Below the pieces are notes generated by a model. That model saw only the letters and a program-made list of their open reading frames with translations, searched no databases and was not told where the DNA came from. The position numbers and the translations under genes are program-made. Positions 29,200 through 38,038 of a stretch of 64,000 nt of DNA are shown in pieces; the first letter of the stretch is position 1, and every line of letters begins with the position of its first letter. Source of the DNA: an uncultured Clostridia bacterium (GTDB lineage Bacteria > Bacillota > Clostridia > Oscillospirales > Acutalibacteraceae); NCBI GenBank assembly GCA_947585965.1, contig CANPXK010000004.1:1-64000 (forward strand), read 5' to 3'.

Positions 29200-31075
29200 G
29201 GCAGGAAAGGGACAACGACTCAAAAATCCCTCAAAGGTAATAAAAAGACTTCTCAGTTACCTTAAGGGATACAGACTCAGATTTATTGTAGTTCTTGTAT
29301 GTATCGTAATGAGTGCTGCGGCAAGTGCATTAAGCTCTATGTTTATGCAGACGCTTATTGATGATTATATAATGCCGCTTATGGGGTCGGATAATCCCGA
29401 TTTCAGTAATCTTTTAAGAGCCATTATCATTATGGCTGCCGCTTTGCTTATCGGGGCGCTTGCAGGTCTTGCATATAACAGAATTATGGTGGTTATCTCT
29501 CAGGGAATACAAAAGAAGATACGTGACCAGCTTTTCGCACATATGCAGACTCTGCCTATAAAATATTTTGATACACACGCACATGGGGATATCATGAGCC
29601 GTTATACAAATGATATAGATACGCTCCGTCAGATGATGTCGGCAAGTCTGCCGCAAATGTTTGCCTCTGCTATAACGATAATTACCGTGTTTGTTGCAAT
29701 GCTTACGCTTAATTTATATCTGACGCTCTTTGTTCTTCTCTTTGTTGCTGTTATGCTTTTTGTAACAAAAATTATAGCGACAGGAAGTGCAAGAAATTTT
29801 GTTGCACAGCAGAGGGAACTCGGAGATGTGAACGGTTTTATAGAGGAAATGATAAACGGTCAGAAGGTCATAAAGGTATTCTGTCATGAGGAAGCAACAA
29901 AGGAAGAATTTGACAGAAAGAATGAAGCACTATGCAAAAGTGCGACAGCGGCTAATACCTATGCAAATATTCTTATGCCGATTCTGAATAACCTCGGTAA
30001 TCTTCAATATGTGCTTATTGCAATGGTCGGAGGAGCATTGGCTATTTTCGGTGTAGCTCCGATAACGCTTGGAATTATTGCGGCGTTCCTGCCGTTATCC
30101 AAAAACTTTACAAGACCGTTCAGTGAGATATCTCAGCAGCTTAATGCGGTCATTATGGCACTTGCCGGAGCTGAAAGAATATTTGAGCTTATGGACGAGG
30201 AAAGCGAGCATGACGAGGGTTATGTAACTCTTGTCAATGCAAAATATGATAAGGACGATAATATTGTTGAATCGGACGAGCGTACTCAGATGTGGGCATG
30301 GAAGCATCCCCATGGGGACGGCACCGTTACCTATACAAAGCTCTGCGGTGAAATTGTTATGAAGGATGTTGATTTCGGATATGATGAGAACAAGATAGTA
30401 CTGCATGATATTTCGCTTACTGCCGATAAGGGACAGAAGGTTGCATTTGTCGGAGCTACGGGTGCGGGAAAAACAACAATAACAAATCTTATAAACCGTT
30501 TCTATGATATAGCAGACGGTAAGATACGTTATGACGGAATAAATATAAACAAAATCAGAAAAACAGACCTCCGCAAATCACTGGGTATTGTTTTGCAGGA
30601 TGTACACCTGTTTACAGGCACGGTAAGGGAGAACATCCGGTACGGAAAGCTTGATGCATCCGATGAAGAGGTTATTGCTGCGGCAAAGCTTGCCAATGCA
30701 CATGATTTTATATCCATGCTTCCTGACGGATATGATACTGTAATTACCGGTGACGGCGGACAGCTTTCTCAGGGTCAGTGCCAGCTTATTTCCATAGCGA
30801 GGGCTATTATCGCCGATCCGCCTGTTATGATACTTGACGAGGCAACATCGAGTATTGATACCAGAACCGAAGCGATAGTACAGAAGGGTATGGACGGTCT
30901 TATGTATGGCAGGACGGTATTTGTTATTGCACACAGACTCAGTACGGTAAGAAATTCAGATATGATCATGGTGCTTGAGCTTGGAAGAATTATTGAAAGA
31001 GGCACGCATGATGAGCTGATAAATCAAAAGGGCAAATATTATCAGCTTTACACAGGTGCTTTTGAGCTATCCTGA
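29192..31075 (+). CDS. ABC exporter half-transporter with the catalytic site
   Basis: At 627 residues this is the second half of the heterodimer. It has canonical Walker A GATGAGKTT, the catalytic Glu in MILDEATSSID and the switch His in VIAHRLST, but a variant signature LSQGQCQ. Mixed canonical and degenerate motifs across the pair fit one active and one regulatory ATP site. An insertion of about 50 residues before the ATPase domain (EESEHDEGYVTLVNAKYD) is typical of this clostridial subfamily. The ATG at 29192 is inside the stop region of the first subunit. A strong terminator follows. Confidence 0.88.
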   Translation: MAKAGKGQRLKNPSKVIKRLLSYLKGYRLRFIVVLVCIVMSAAASALSSMFMQTLIDDYIMPLMGSDNPDFSNLLRAIIIMAAALLIGALAGLAYNRIMVVISQGIQKKIRDQLFAHMQTLPIKYFDTHAHGDIMSRYTNDIDTLRQMMSASLPQMFASAITIITVFVAMLTLNLYLTLFVLLFVAVMLFVTKIIATGSARNFVAQQRELGDVNGFIEEMINGQKVIKVFCHEEATKEEFDRKNEALCKSATAANTYANILMPILNNLGNLQYVLIAMVGGALAIFGVAPITLGIIAAFLPLSKNFTRPFSEISQQLNAVIMALAGAERIFELMDEESEHDEGYVTLVNAKYDKDDNIVESDERTQMWAWKHPHGDGTVTYTKLCGEIVMKDVDFGYDENKIVLHDISLTADKGQKVAFVGATGAGKTTITNLINRFYDIADGKIRYDGININKIRKTDLRKSLGIVLQDVHLFTGTVRENIRYGKLDASDEEVIAAAKLANAHDFISMLPDGYDTVITGDGGQLSQGQCQLISIARAIIADPPVMILDEATSSIDTRTEAIVQKGMDGLMYGRTVFVIAHRLSTVRNSDMIMVLELGRIIERGTHDELINQKGKYYQLYTGAFELS

Positions 31076-31089
31076 TATAGTATTTAACG

Positions 31090-31132
31090 GATCAGACCAC
31101 GGATGATATTATTTGTGGTCTGATCTTTTTTT
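31090..31132 (+). terminator. Intrinsic terminator of the MarR-ABC operon
   Basis: GATCAGACCAC (ending 31100) pairs with GTGGTCTGATC (31115-31125), followed by TTTTTTT. Confidence 0.9.
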
Positions 31133-31305
31133 ATTACAAAAAATATTATCGTAACAAATACCGACTCTACGCATCGGCTAAAGCAAAGCTTATAATTTTC
31201 ATATTAAAATATTTTTTGCAAAAACTGTTGTTTTTTGAATATTATAATGTTATACTTATTTCATTAGGCGTTGTAATTAAATATTGAATTGGAGGAATCA
31301 GAGAT

Positions 31306-32529
31306 ATGTCTTTTTTTAGGAACAAAATAGTAATTGCAGTTATTATGCTGCTTGCGGCTCTCGGATTGGGTATCGGAGGATTTACCGAGCTTTCAAAGGT
31401 AAGCGGAGAAATAAAGAATTACTACAGTATGCCTGAGTCCGAGATTAAATCGGGAACATTGGTTGAATTTGATATCACAGAGGAAAACTACATCGGTCAG
31501 TTTGGTTACAGGGATAATGAGAAGTATTATTTCGTATGGACGAATTCCAGAAAAATTCTTACGTTCAAGACAGAGGATAAAGATCAGAAGAATTTACTTC
31601 TTCAGTTAGAGCAGGGAAAAACCGGAAGTATTTCCTTGACGGGTCAGGTATCGCCGCTTGCCGATGATGAAAAAGACGTTGCCATTGATATGCTCAAGGA
31701 TACGGGCTTTTTTGATGATATGACCGCACGTCAGTATCTTATGCCGTATAAAATCGGTAATTATAATAAAAGTCTCCCATACATATTGCTTGGTATAAGC
31801 GGAGGGTGTCTGCTTATAGGAATCATACTGTTTATACCTTTCGGAAGAAAGAATAACAGCTCTTCGGGCGGTTCAAACAGCTATTATAACGACATAAACA
31901 GACCTTATACCGGTATGAATAACGGTTATAATGATCCCAACCAGCCGTATGGCGGAACAGGCGGTTATAATGATCCGAATCAACCGTATGGCGGAACAGG
32001 CGGTTATAATGATCCCAACCAACCGTATGGCGGAACAGGCGGTTATAATGATCCGAATCAGCCGTATGGAGGAACAGGCGGTTATAATGCTCCGAATCAA
32101 CCGTATGGAGGAACAGGCGGTTATAATGATCCAAGTCAACCGTATGGCGGCACAGGTAGCTACGGAAACAATAACAGTACCTATGGCGGCACAGGCAGCT
32201 ACGGTAACAGCAATAGTACCTACGGCGGCACAGGCGGTTACGGTAACAGCAATAGTACTTATAGCGGCACGGGCAGCTACGGTAACAGCAATAATACTTA
32301 CAGCGGCACAGGCGGTTACGGTAACAGCAATAATACTTACGGCGGCACAGGCAGTTACGGTAACAGCAATAATACTTATGGCGGCACAGGCAGTTACGGT
32401 AACAGCAATAATACTTATGGCGGCACGGGTGGTTACGGCAACAATACATCCGGAGCAGGCAATAATCAGGATAGGGAAAATAAAGATGATGACAATAATA
32501 ACCAATTCCCGTTTATAAAAACATTCTAA
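31306..32529 (+). CDS. Membrane protein with Gly/Asn/Tyr-rich tandem repeats
   Basis: In this 407-residue protein an N-terminal membrane helix (about 8-28) is followed by an extracytoplasmic domain of about 125 residues, then a second helix (LPYILLGISGGCLLIGII, about 159-180). The C-terminal half is repetitive: about six copies of YNDPNQPYGGTGG, then about nine of YGNSNNTYGGTGG. The repeat tail is probably cytoplasmic if the first helix is a signal anchor, but topology is uncertain. I do not recognise the family. A GGAGGAATC ribosome site precedes the ATG. It is monocistronic. Confidence 0.65.
   Translation: MSFFRNKIVIAVIMLLAALGLGIGGFTELSKVSGEIKNYYSMPESEIKSGTLVEFDITEENYIGQFGYRDNEKYYFVWTNSRKILTFKTEDKDQKNLLLQLEQGKTGSISLTGQVSPLADDEKDVAIDMLKDTGFFDDMTARQYLMPYKIGNYNKSLPYILLGISGGCLLIGIILFIPFGRKNNSSSGGSNSYYNDINRPYTGMNNGYNDPNQPYGGTGGYNDPNQPYGGTGGYNDPNQPYGGTGGYNDPNQPYGGTGGYNAPNQPYGGTGGYNDPSQPYGGTGSYGNNNSTYGGTGSYGNSNSTYGGTGGYGNSNSTYSGTGSYGNSNNTYSGTGGYGNSNNTYGGTGSYGNSNNTYGGTGSYGNSNNTYGGTGGYGNNTSGAGNNQDRENKDDDNNNQFPFIKTF
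31925..32447 (+). repeat. In-frame tandem repeats (39-42 bp units)
   Basis: Two repeat types follow each other. The first has units of 39 bp ending in CCGTATGGCGGAACAGGCGG, the second units of about 39 bp around GGCGGCACAGGCAGTTACGG. Nearly identical copies suggest recent slippage or unequal crossing-over. Long frames on both strands over this stretch are by-products of the repetition. Confidence 0.85.
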
Positions 32530-32688
32530 TAAAACGATTGCCCCTCGCCTTTGTGCGGGGGGCTTTCTGTTTGGAGTATTGCAAATTGAAATAGGTCTTG
32601 AAATTGCGTTGAGATATTGCTAAAATATATACAGGTAATGTATTTGAAGTGGATTTTACATTATACTTTTATCAGGGAGTGAAAAAAT

Positions 32689-33159
32689 ATGAATGTTGAA
32701 TTTTGTAAATGGTTGGAGGAGAACGGTTGGAAAATCAGCCGTTCCGATAAAAAGCTGCCGCCTGAGATTTTGGAAAGATATAAGAATATTCCGATGGAAT
32801 GGCTGCAATTTATTGACGGAATGGGAAAAATTACCAATGAGGACGGTACGGTGTGGTTTCTTACGGCGGATAATTATTATCCTAAGAGTGAGGACGAATT
32901 CAGGTATAATGAATATGAATTGATAAGTATCGGTGCTGCGGAGGATGACGAGGATTGGAAAGGTGATATAATAGCGTTTTGGGATAATCATTTGCCGATT
33001 GTCATGTCCGTCAGGGACGGCTATGAATATTGTGCAATAGAGCTGGACAGCGGAAAGGTTGTATCGGGTTTTGAGCCTGAGTTTGAGGAACCGGAAACGC
33101 TTGCCGACAGTTTCGGAGAATTTTTAGAATTATTTATGGAAGGTGAAATATACGATTAA
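32689..33159 (+). CDS. SMI1/KNR4 (SUKH) family protein
   Basis: This 156-residue acidic protein has the SUKH fold signatures: PPEILERYKNIP...EWLQFIDGMGKI near the N-terminus, then GDIIAFWDNHL with the usual G-x-I-x-F/W pattern, and a C-terminal SFGEFLELFM. SUKH proteins are often immunity proteins for contact-dependent or polymorphic toxins, but no toxin gene is adjacent here. The start follows AGGGAGTG. It stands alone between terminators. Confidence 0.75.
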   Translation: MNVEFCKWLEENGWKISRSDKKLPPEILERYKNIPMEWLQFIDGMGKITNEDGTVWFLTADNYYPKSEDEFRYNEYELISIGAAEDDEDWKGDIIAFWDNHLPIVMSVRDGYEYCAIELDSGKVVSGFEPEFEEPETLADSFGEFLELFMEGEIYD

Positions 33160-33212
33160 GTAAAAGAGGAATAATATTTTTCTGTTCTGTCAGCACAGCG
33201 GATAAAATGATA

Positions 33213-33249
33213 CCGCCCACACCTTCGGTTAAAAGTGTGGGCGGGGGAT
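33213..33249. terminator. Bidirectional terminator between convergent genes
   Basis: CCGCCCACAC (33213-33222) pairs with GTGTGGGCGG (33235-33244). It lies between the SUKH gene (+) and the surface-protein cluster (-). Confidence 0.75.
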
Positions 33250-33277
33250 TAAAAAATGTCCTTATTTAAGGTATATT

Positions 33278-33556
33278 TTACAGATTACTTTTCAGGCATG
33301 AGCCGCATATTATTTCGTCCTTGGAAATAGGCTTTCCGCAAAAGATACAACGCTCACTTTCGGGCGAATTTTTGCAGGATTTCTCCGATATTTTTTGTCT
33401 GAAGCTTTTGTTTTGTTTTTGCAGCTTGTCAATTATCTGTTCGTATTTGGAAAGACGGCTGCTCTGCAATACGCTTAAGATTATCATAAGGAGGAATCCG
33501 CCTGCAACAAAGCCGGCTATAAAAAACAGAAAATTATCCAATTTCTTATGTTTCAC
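33278..33556 (-). CDS. Small membrane-anchored zinc-ribbon protein
   Basis: The 92-residue protein has one N-terminal membrane helix (about residues 9-30), then a coiled region, and a C-terminal zinc ribbon CIFCGKPI...CGSCLKS. It is the last gene of the minus-strand surface cluster and its start overlaps the upstream LysM gene's stop by 4 bases. The ribbon would face the cytoplasm or the outside depending on topology, which I cannot decide. Function unknown. Confidence 0.6.
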   Translation of the reverse strand: MKHKKLDNFLFFIAGFVAGGFLLMIILSVLQSSRLSKYEQIIDKLQKQNKSFRQKISEKSCKNSPESERCIFCGKPISKDEIICGSCLKSNL

Positions 33557-34257
33557 TCCGTTCCTTTGGTCGGTTCTGCGGACACACCGTTTGCTGCTTC
33601 CGATACAGTGTCGGTAGCGGAAATTTCGCTTTCCGTTTTTTCCGATTCAACAGGCAGATCCGTTGATATGTCCGTTATGTCCGAACTGACATCCTCGGAC
33701 TCCGATAAAACAGTCTGAGTTTCCTCCTCCGCGGTTGTCTGCACTGAGGTTTCCTCTTTAGCAGCGGATTCTTCCCGTTTAGCGGAGGATTCTTCCGGTT
33801 TATCGGATTTATCCGCATCCTCTGAGCTTTCCGTTTTTGCGGAAGTTGTCGGCTCGGGGGTATTTTTTTTCGGGACGGTATAGTCCTTTGGCGGGATACG
33901 GAGTATCGCTCCGACTTGTATATTGTCTGTATTTTCAATATTATTGTATGCAGCCAATGCCTCCAAAGAGACGTTAAATTTTTCGGCTATGTATGAAAGA
34001 GTATCGCCGCTTTTAACCTGATATACCGTGTTAGGCTTTTCGGTTACGATGTGGGGATCTTCCTGCGGTTGGGGGGCAGGATCTGTACCGGTTGGTTTAG
34101 CTGGAATTTCAATACTCCATGTTGATGTGAGTTTGACTTCCTTTGAATACTTTGCATAGGTTGTACTAAGAGATACTAAAGAGATAATGGTCAAAAGGGA
34201 GAATACTATGACAAGAATTCCGGCTCTCTTATTGAAAAAACTTGTAAATCTTTTCAC
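33553..34257 (-). CDS. LysM-domain surface protein with SipW-type signal
   Basis: This 234-residue protein has a signal-anchor segment ending in TTYAKYSKEV, a motif shared by the neighbouring proteins and fitting SipW-dependent TasA/CalY-type export. A single LysM domain (YQVKSGDTLSYIAEKFNVSL, about residues 78-122) should bind peptidoglycan. The last 110 residues are a Ser/Glu/Thr-rich low-complexity tail. It could tether the other exported proteins to the wall, which is an inference. The start follows an AGTGAAAAGA context weaker than its neighbours' sites. Confidence 0.7.
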   Translation of the reverse strand: MKRFTSFFNKRAGILVIVFSLLTIISLVSLSTTYAKYSKEVKLTSTWSIEIPAKPTGTDPAPQPQEDPHIVTEKPNTVYQVKSGDTLSYIAEKFNVSLEALAAYNNIENTDNIQVGAILRIPPKDYTVPKKNTPEPTTSAKTESSEDADKSDKPEESSAKREESAAKEETSVQTTAEEETQTVLSESEDVSSDITDISTDLPVESEKTESEISATDTVSEAANGVSAEPTKGTE

Positions 34258-34259
34258 TA

Positions 34260-35081
34260 TTAAGTACCTCCTTTGGATTGATTGGCAGTTACAGTAATAG
34301 AGGGGTCATTCTTCGGCTGTCTTAACAGAGCAGTCTTAGTAGGCGTATATCCTGTTACATCAAATACTATGGCACAGGTGTGATTTTCGGCTATTGAACC
34401 TGTTTTTAAGGAAATTGCATCGCTGTTTCGTAAAAGAAAACTCATGGGAAAAGACATTTCCACGTCATATCCACTCACAACATCACCCATTGGCATTTCA
34501 TACGGAATATCACCAGCGACAGTTGACATATTCAGTTCGTTAGTAAGTTCTGTTTTCTTCTCACCGTCCACATACAAATATACCTTGAGTTCATCTTTCA
34601 TAAGTGATTTCAGTGCATTTAAGGTATAATCTCCCCAATACGATTCAGACATGTCTACTACAAACTCACAGCGGAATGTCAGATCGCAGTTAATATCAAC
34701 CTCGGAAATATTTCCGTTCACATCTTTATTGCTGACTGTAAAGGCACAGGCTAAAAGTTGGTTATCATTCAAGCCGGTGAGGTGTTCATTTTTGTATGCT
34801 TCTGTTTCCTCCGGTGTCATTTGTTTTGCTTCAAACGCAAATTGTGCCGCCTGAATCGAAAGAGGGGGAATTTCTACCGTTGGAGATATATATTTAGCAT
34901 AAGTCCCTACCGCAGACGTCATAAGAGCGGCAAATACAAGAGCAAAGCAAGTTAATGCCCTCAGTGATTTCCTCTTTTCCGGCTTTTTTAAATACTTAGG
35001 ACGGTATCGCCGAAAAAGTTTTGTCGGTTTTATATCCGGCTCTTCGGTCTGAACAGCCTTTTTTTCATTGTACTCTATCAT
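34260..35081 (-). CDS. Exported protein with TasA/CalY-like signal region
   Basis: The protein has 273 residues. Its basic cytoplasmic N-terminus (about 40 residues, FRRYRPKYLKKPEKRKS) precedes one hydrophobic segment ending in GTYAKYISPT, the same A-K-Y motif as in the other cluster proteins. The remaining ~200 residues look like a beta-rich extracellular domain with no cysteine pairs that I can assign. Its start overlaps the stop region of sipW-2 by 17 bases. It is probably a SipW substrate and a surface fibre or accessory protein. The family is not firmly recognised. Confidence 0.6.
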   Translation of the reverse strand: MIEYNEKKAVQTEEPDIKPTKLFRRYRPKYLKKPEKRKSLRALTCFALVFAALMTSAVGTYAKYISPTVEIPPLSIQAAQFAFEAKQMTPEETEAYKNEHLTGLNDNQLLACAFTVSNKDVNGNISEVDINCDLTFRCEFVVDMSESYWGDYTLNALKSLMKDELKVYLYVDGEKKTELTNELNMSTVAGDIPYEMPMGDVVSGYDVEMSFPMSFLLRNSDAISLKTGSIAENHTCAIVFDVTGYTPTKTALLRQPKNDPSITVTANQSKGGT

Positions 35082-35598
35082 GCGTTTTGCCCACCTTTCG
35101 TATTAAATAACCGGGAAGCAGAATAAAAACTCCGACGGCAAGCAGGATCGTGCATATTCCCGGAGGAGTGCGGAGCCAATACAGAAAGCTCCCCACGCCC
35201 GGCAGAACCGTCCGTACCTTTCCCCGGATCTGTTCGGGGGAAAAGGGAGCGTCCTCGGTATTGTTTGCATCACCCTTTGTGACGGCTTCTTTATCCGTAA
35301 CGGAGACAAGGCGGTGTGTTATAAGACTTCCGTCATCATCCTGATATATCACGATATCTCCCGGTGTGTAGCTGTCCTGTTTTTGTGTTATGAGCAGTGA
35401 GCCGACGGGCAGAGTCGGTTCCATGCTGCCGGAGAGTACCGTGGCATTTCCCCAGCCGAACACGGTCGGCAGCGGATTGCCGGCAATTCGTGATATTGTC
35501 ATATATCCCCAAAGCACAGCCGCTAAAAGTATCAAAACAGTAACAGCCGCCGTAATGACCCGGCTCTTATCCTTAAATAAATTCTTCATCTTCATCAT
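35065..35598 (-). CDS. sipW: Signal peptidase I, SipW type (second copy)
   Basis: This 177-residue membrane peptidase of the ER/archaeal-like SipW class uses Ser and His, not Ser and Lys. The catalytic Ser lies in LSGSMEP (S58) and His in LITHRLV (H95), and GDANNTED is the conserved box 4-like motif. Hydrophobic segments lie at both ends. SipW enzymes process TasA/TapA-type biofilm proteins in Bacillus. The start (ATG 35598) has a poor ribosome site and overlaps the upstream gene, so coupled translation is likely. Confidence 0.85.
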   Translation of the reverse strand: MMKMKNLFKDKSRVITAAVTVLILLAAVLWGYMTISRIAGNPLPTVFGWGNATVLSGSMEPTLPVGSLLITQKQDSYTPGDIVIYQDDDGSLITHRLVSVTDKEAVTKGDANNTEDAPFSPEQIRGKVRTVLPGVGSFLYWLRTPPGICTILLAVGVFILLPGYLIRKVGKTHDRVQ

Positions 35599-36400
35599 CA
35601 CGCTTGTGTCTGAGAAGAAGTGTCAGACCGAGTGCCGCAGCAGAGCAAAGCTCCAAAGCTATAAGCGGTACAACAGTGTTGTTGTCGCCGGTCTGCGGAG
35701 GATTCTGTGAGCCGCTCGGTTTAACCGGATTTGTCGGATTGCCCGGATTATCGGGTTGATCGGGTCCTACAGCCTCTCCGCTCTGTTCGGCGGAGCAGCT
35801 TATTTTAAGAATATACTCCATACTCTCTCCGTAGCCCTCTGCCGCTTGGGCGGCTTTTATTCCTATGGCGGTGTCACGTTCGTCATCAACATCGCCGTCC
35901 CACCGCCATTCGAGAGTATAATTATTATCCGATTCATAGTTCAGCTTTGATAAAAAATCAAGCCCCGAAAGCTCGACCCACTCGTCATCACCGCCGACAA
36001 TGTAGCCGTCATTGTTTTTAAGTCTGTATTCAAAGGGAATGATATATTCGTTCTCCTCCGAAGCATTTGTTTCTATGCTGAAAGAAAAATCGCAGTCTAT
36101 CGGAAAACGTGCCGTATTTTCAACGGAAAACGAATAGCTGCCCTTGCTGTATGGGGCAACGATCGCTCTGCCGCCGAACTCATCGTTTGCAAATATGTTA
36201 ACTTCGTTTGTTTCCGACCAGTCCTTTCCGTTTTCGTCACGTACTATAAGGAAGTCGTCGTTTGCGGAGTCGGGGTCTGCCTTGGCATAGGTTATCTGAG
36301 GTGAGGTCAGAAAAAGACTTGTCCCCAACAGAACCGTCAGGGAAGCCGCCATACATATCGGAAACGGGCGGGTATTTTTCGGGTCTGTACTCATTTCCAT
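35573..36400 (-). CDS. Surface protein with signal region and sortase-like sorting signal
   Basis: This 275-residue protein begins with a signal peptide ending around SPQITYAKADPDSAN. An extracellular beta-rich domain and a Pro/Asn/Gly linker (QPDNPGNPTNP) follow. The C-terminus has a sorting-type signal PPQTGDNNT, then a hydrophobic helix and a basic tail LLRHKRDDEDEE. The motif is a variant of LPxTG, and no sortase gene is in the window. The ATG at 36400 follows AGAGGTATGC. It lies between the TasA-like gene and sipW-2. Confidence 0.7.
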   Translation of the reverse strand: MEMSTDPKNTRPFPICMAASLTVLLGTSLFLTSPQITYAKADPDSANDDFLIVRDENGKDWSETNEVNIFANDEFGGRAIVAPYSKGSYSFSVENTARFPIDCDFSFSIETNASEENEYIIPFEYRLKNNDGYIVGGDDEWVELSGLDFLSKLNYESDNNYTLEWRWDGDVDDERDTAIGIKAAQAAEGYGESMEYILKISCSAEQSGEAVGPDQPDNPGNPTNPVKPSGSQNPPQTGDNNTVVPLIALELCSAAALGLTLLLRHKRDDEDEEFI

Positions 36401-36445
36401 ATTGCATACCTCTTTTCATTTTATCTTTTTTCAACTTTTAAAGCC

Positions 36446-36475
36446 ACAGCCCGCCATCAGTATGCGGCGGGCTGT
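36446..36475 (-). terminator. Strong hairpin between the TasA-like gene and the next gene
   Basis: A perfect 10 bp GC-rich stem, ACAGCCCGCC with GGCGGGCTGT. A second small hairpin (CCGGGG/CCCCGG, about 36498-36511) is next to it. On the minus strand this lies between two cluster genes, so it probably reduces expression downstream of the abundant TasA-like product, or stabilises its mRNA. Confidence 0.6.
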
Positions 36476-36559
36476 GCCGTTAAAAGCTGAACCGTCCGGG
36501 GAAACCCCGGCCGACTGCCTTACTCCACGTTCGGGCAGTCAGCTTATATTTTTTCAAAT

Positions 36560-37189
36560 TTATTCACCAGCTTCAGCTACATGTTCTGCCTGTTCAGCTT
36601 TCAGTGTCAAACTATTAAAGTTGATTGGTGTACCTGCCAACTCTGTATCCTTAGTAGCATTCGAGCCATCAGCACCAAATTCCCAGACATATGCTACATA
36701 TACTGTTTTTGAAGACTGAGGAGCAACCTCTACACCATTAAGACCGCTAAGATCTCCGGTTATTTCATTTTTAGTTTTCGGTGCGGAATCACTTTTTTCA
36801 AATACTTTAAGGGAAAGATTACTACCGCTTACATCAGTAGCTCCAGAACCTTCCGTAACAGTTATTTTTGCAGTAACTTCACTATTGTTTGTTATTTTTA
36901 TTGGCTCATAAGCCCATGTTCCGGGTGCGGGCTTATCAGGCTTCGCAGCAGTTGATCCTTCAGCACATGACTTTATGTCATCAAATGCAATAGTACCAAT
37001 CTGTGCTGAAGCCCAAGGTGAATCATTTAATTGAACATCCCATGTAGCTGCTGTGATAGTTGCCTGAGCCGTTTTGTCTTCTGACGTATACTTAGCCAAA
37101 GTGCCGCCGAGTACGCAGGTCATGAGCATTGTGCCGCCGAATATGCAAGCGGCAGTCTTAAGAATACCGTTCTTTTTTGTTTTTTCCAT
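36560..37189 (-). CDS. TasA/CalY-like fibre protein
   Basis: This 209-residue protein has a hydrophobic signal segment ending in GGTLAKYTSEDKTAQATITA and then an extracellular domain beginning ATWDVQLN. That is the typical start of SipW-dependent TasA/camelysin-like proteins, which form biofilm fibres or surface layers. It has a perfect AGGAGGTTTTTACA ribosome site, the best in the cluster, as expected for an abundant structural protein. It directly follows sipW-1. The exact subfamily (TasA, CalY or a SipW-cognate class 1 protein) is not decided. Confidence 0.75.
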   Translation of the reverse strand: MEKTKKNGILKTAACIFGGTMLMTCVLGGTLAKYTSEDKTAQATITAATWDVQLNDSPWASAQIGTIAFDDIKSCAEGSTAAKPDKPAPGTWAYEPIKITNNSEVTAKITVTEGSGATDVSGSNLSLKVFEKSDSAPKTKNEITGDLSGLNGVEVAPQSSKTVYVAYVWEFGADGSNATKDTELAGTPINFNSLTLKAEQAEHVAEAGE

Positions 37190-37231
37190 TGTAAAAACCT
37201 CCTGTAATATGTTATAATAATGTATGTAATT

Positions 37232-37257
37232 CCGTCTGCCGAGTTGTCAGCAGACGG
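37232..37257 (-). terminator. Hairpin between sipW-1 and the TasA-like gene
   Basis: An 8 bp stem CCGTCTGC / GCAGACGG with a 10-base loop. On the minus strand it precedes the AT-rich leader of the TasA-like gene, so it may be an attenuator or processing site. Confidence 0.5.
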
Positions 37258-37292
37258 TAACTACCGGATTTAACAGCACCCGACCGCCGGAT

Positions 37293-37943
37293 TTAATCAT
37301 CTGTATTTTTTCCCGCTTTCTTTGTCGCAAGATATCTGTATCTGTTCCTGCGGGATCTGATTTTCGACGGAACAGTGAAAATAAGATATATAACAAGAAT
37401 CGGGAGCAATACACATAAAATCATACCGATAGGTGTCTGTATAAACAACAACGCATTTCCCATGCCTGCAAAATGCGTGCTGTAAACACCGAGTATCTGC
37501 TCTGCTTTGACAGTATCCCTGTCCGGGGTGTTGTTGGCATCGCCCTGTGTGGTGTACACGGTTTTTCCGTCTTCCTTGGAAACCTTTACGATACGGTGTG
37601 TTACATAAACATCACCGCTGCGGTAACAAATAACCGTGCCTTTTTCATATTTATCGTTTTCCGATGTGTTGCGGATAAGTATGAGGTCGTTCTGTTCAAA
37701 GGACGGCGACATACTGCCCGATTCAACTATCAGCGGAGTTACGCCGAAACAACTCGGCGGCACATCAGGGTTGATAAGAGAACTTATAAGAAGTATAGAG
37801 GTAATAAGAAAAGCGGGGAACAACAATACACAAAGAATTATTCCTATAATGTTGGCAATGCCGAGCCTTGATTTGTGCCGTGCGACACGACTCTGCGGCA
37901 CGTCCGCCGGAGCTGCTTCATTGTTTACTGTTTCCGGTTCCAT
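37293..37943 (-). CDS. sipW: Signal peptidase I, SipW type (first copy)
   Basis: This 216-residue SipW-class signal peptidase has catalytic Ser77 in ESGSMSP and His116 in YVTHRIV, with QGDANNTPD downstream. Two N-terminal hydrophobic stretches and one C-terminal helix anchor it, and the tail is basic. It is the first gene of the cluster and starts after a GGGAGAGAAT ribosome site. About 75 bp upstream is the left end of the invertible promoter segment, whose promoter now points away from this gene. Two SipW enzymes in one cluster may have separate substrates. Confidence 0.88.
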   Translation of the reverse strand: MEPETVNNEAAPADVPQSRVARHKSRLGIANIIGIILCVLLFPAFLITSILLISSLINPDVPPSCFGVTPLIVESGSMSPSFEQNDLILIRNTSENDKYEKGTVICYRSGDVYVTHRIVKVSKEDGKTVYTTQGDANNTPDRDTVKAEQILGVYSTHFAGMGNALLFIQTPIGMILCVLLPILVIYLIFTVPSKIRSRRNRYRYLATKKAGKNTDD

Positions 37944-38012
37944 TCTATTCTCTCCCTGTTTTACTTCACAGTTACTTTTTATGCGGTTATTATTTACCTA
38001 TCTCAGACAGGC

Positions 38013-38038
38013 TGCAACATAATCCGCATTATGTTGCA
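38013..38038 (+). repeat. Left inversion site
   Basis: Near-perfect palindrome with asymmetric centre CCGC; arms of 11 bases (TGCAACATAAT / ATTATGTTGCA). Confidence 0.85.

Noticed and set aside
31832-32518. Long frames on the other strand and in other frames over the repeat tail
   Set aside because: They follow from the periodic repeat; no ribosome sites and very low-complexity products.
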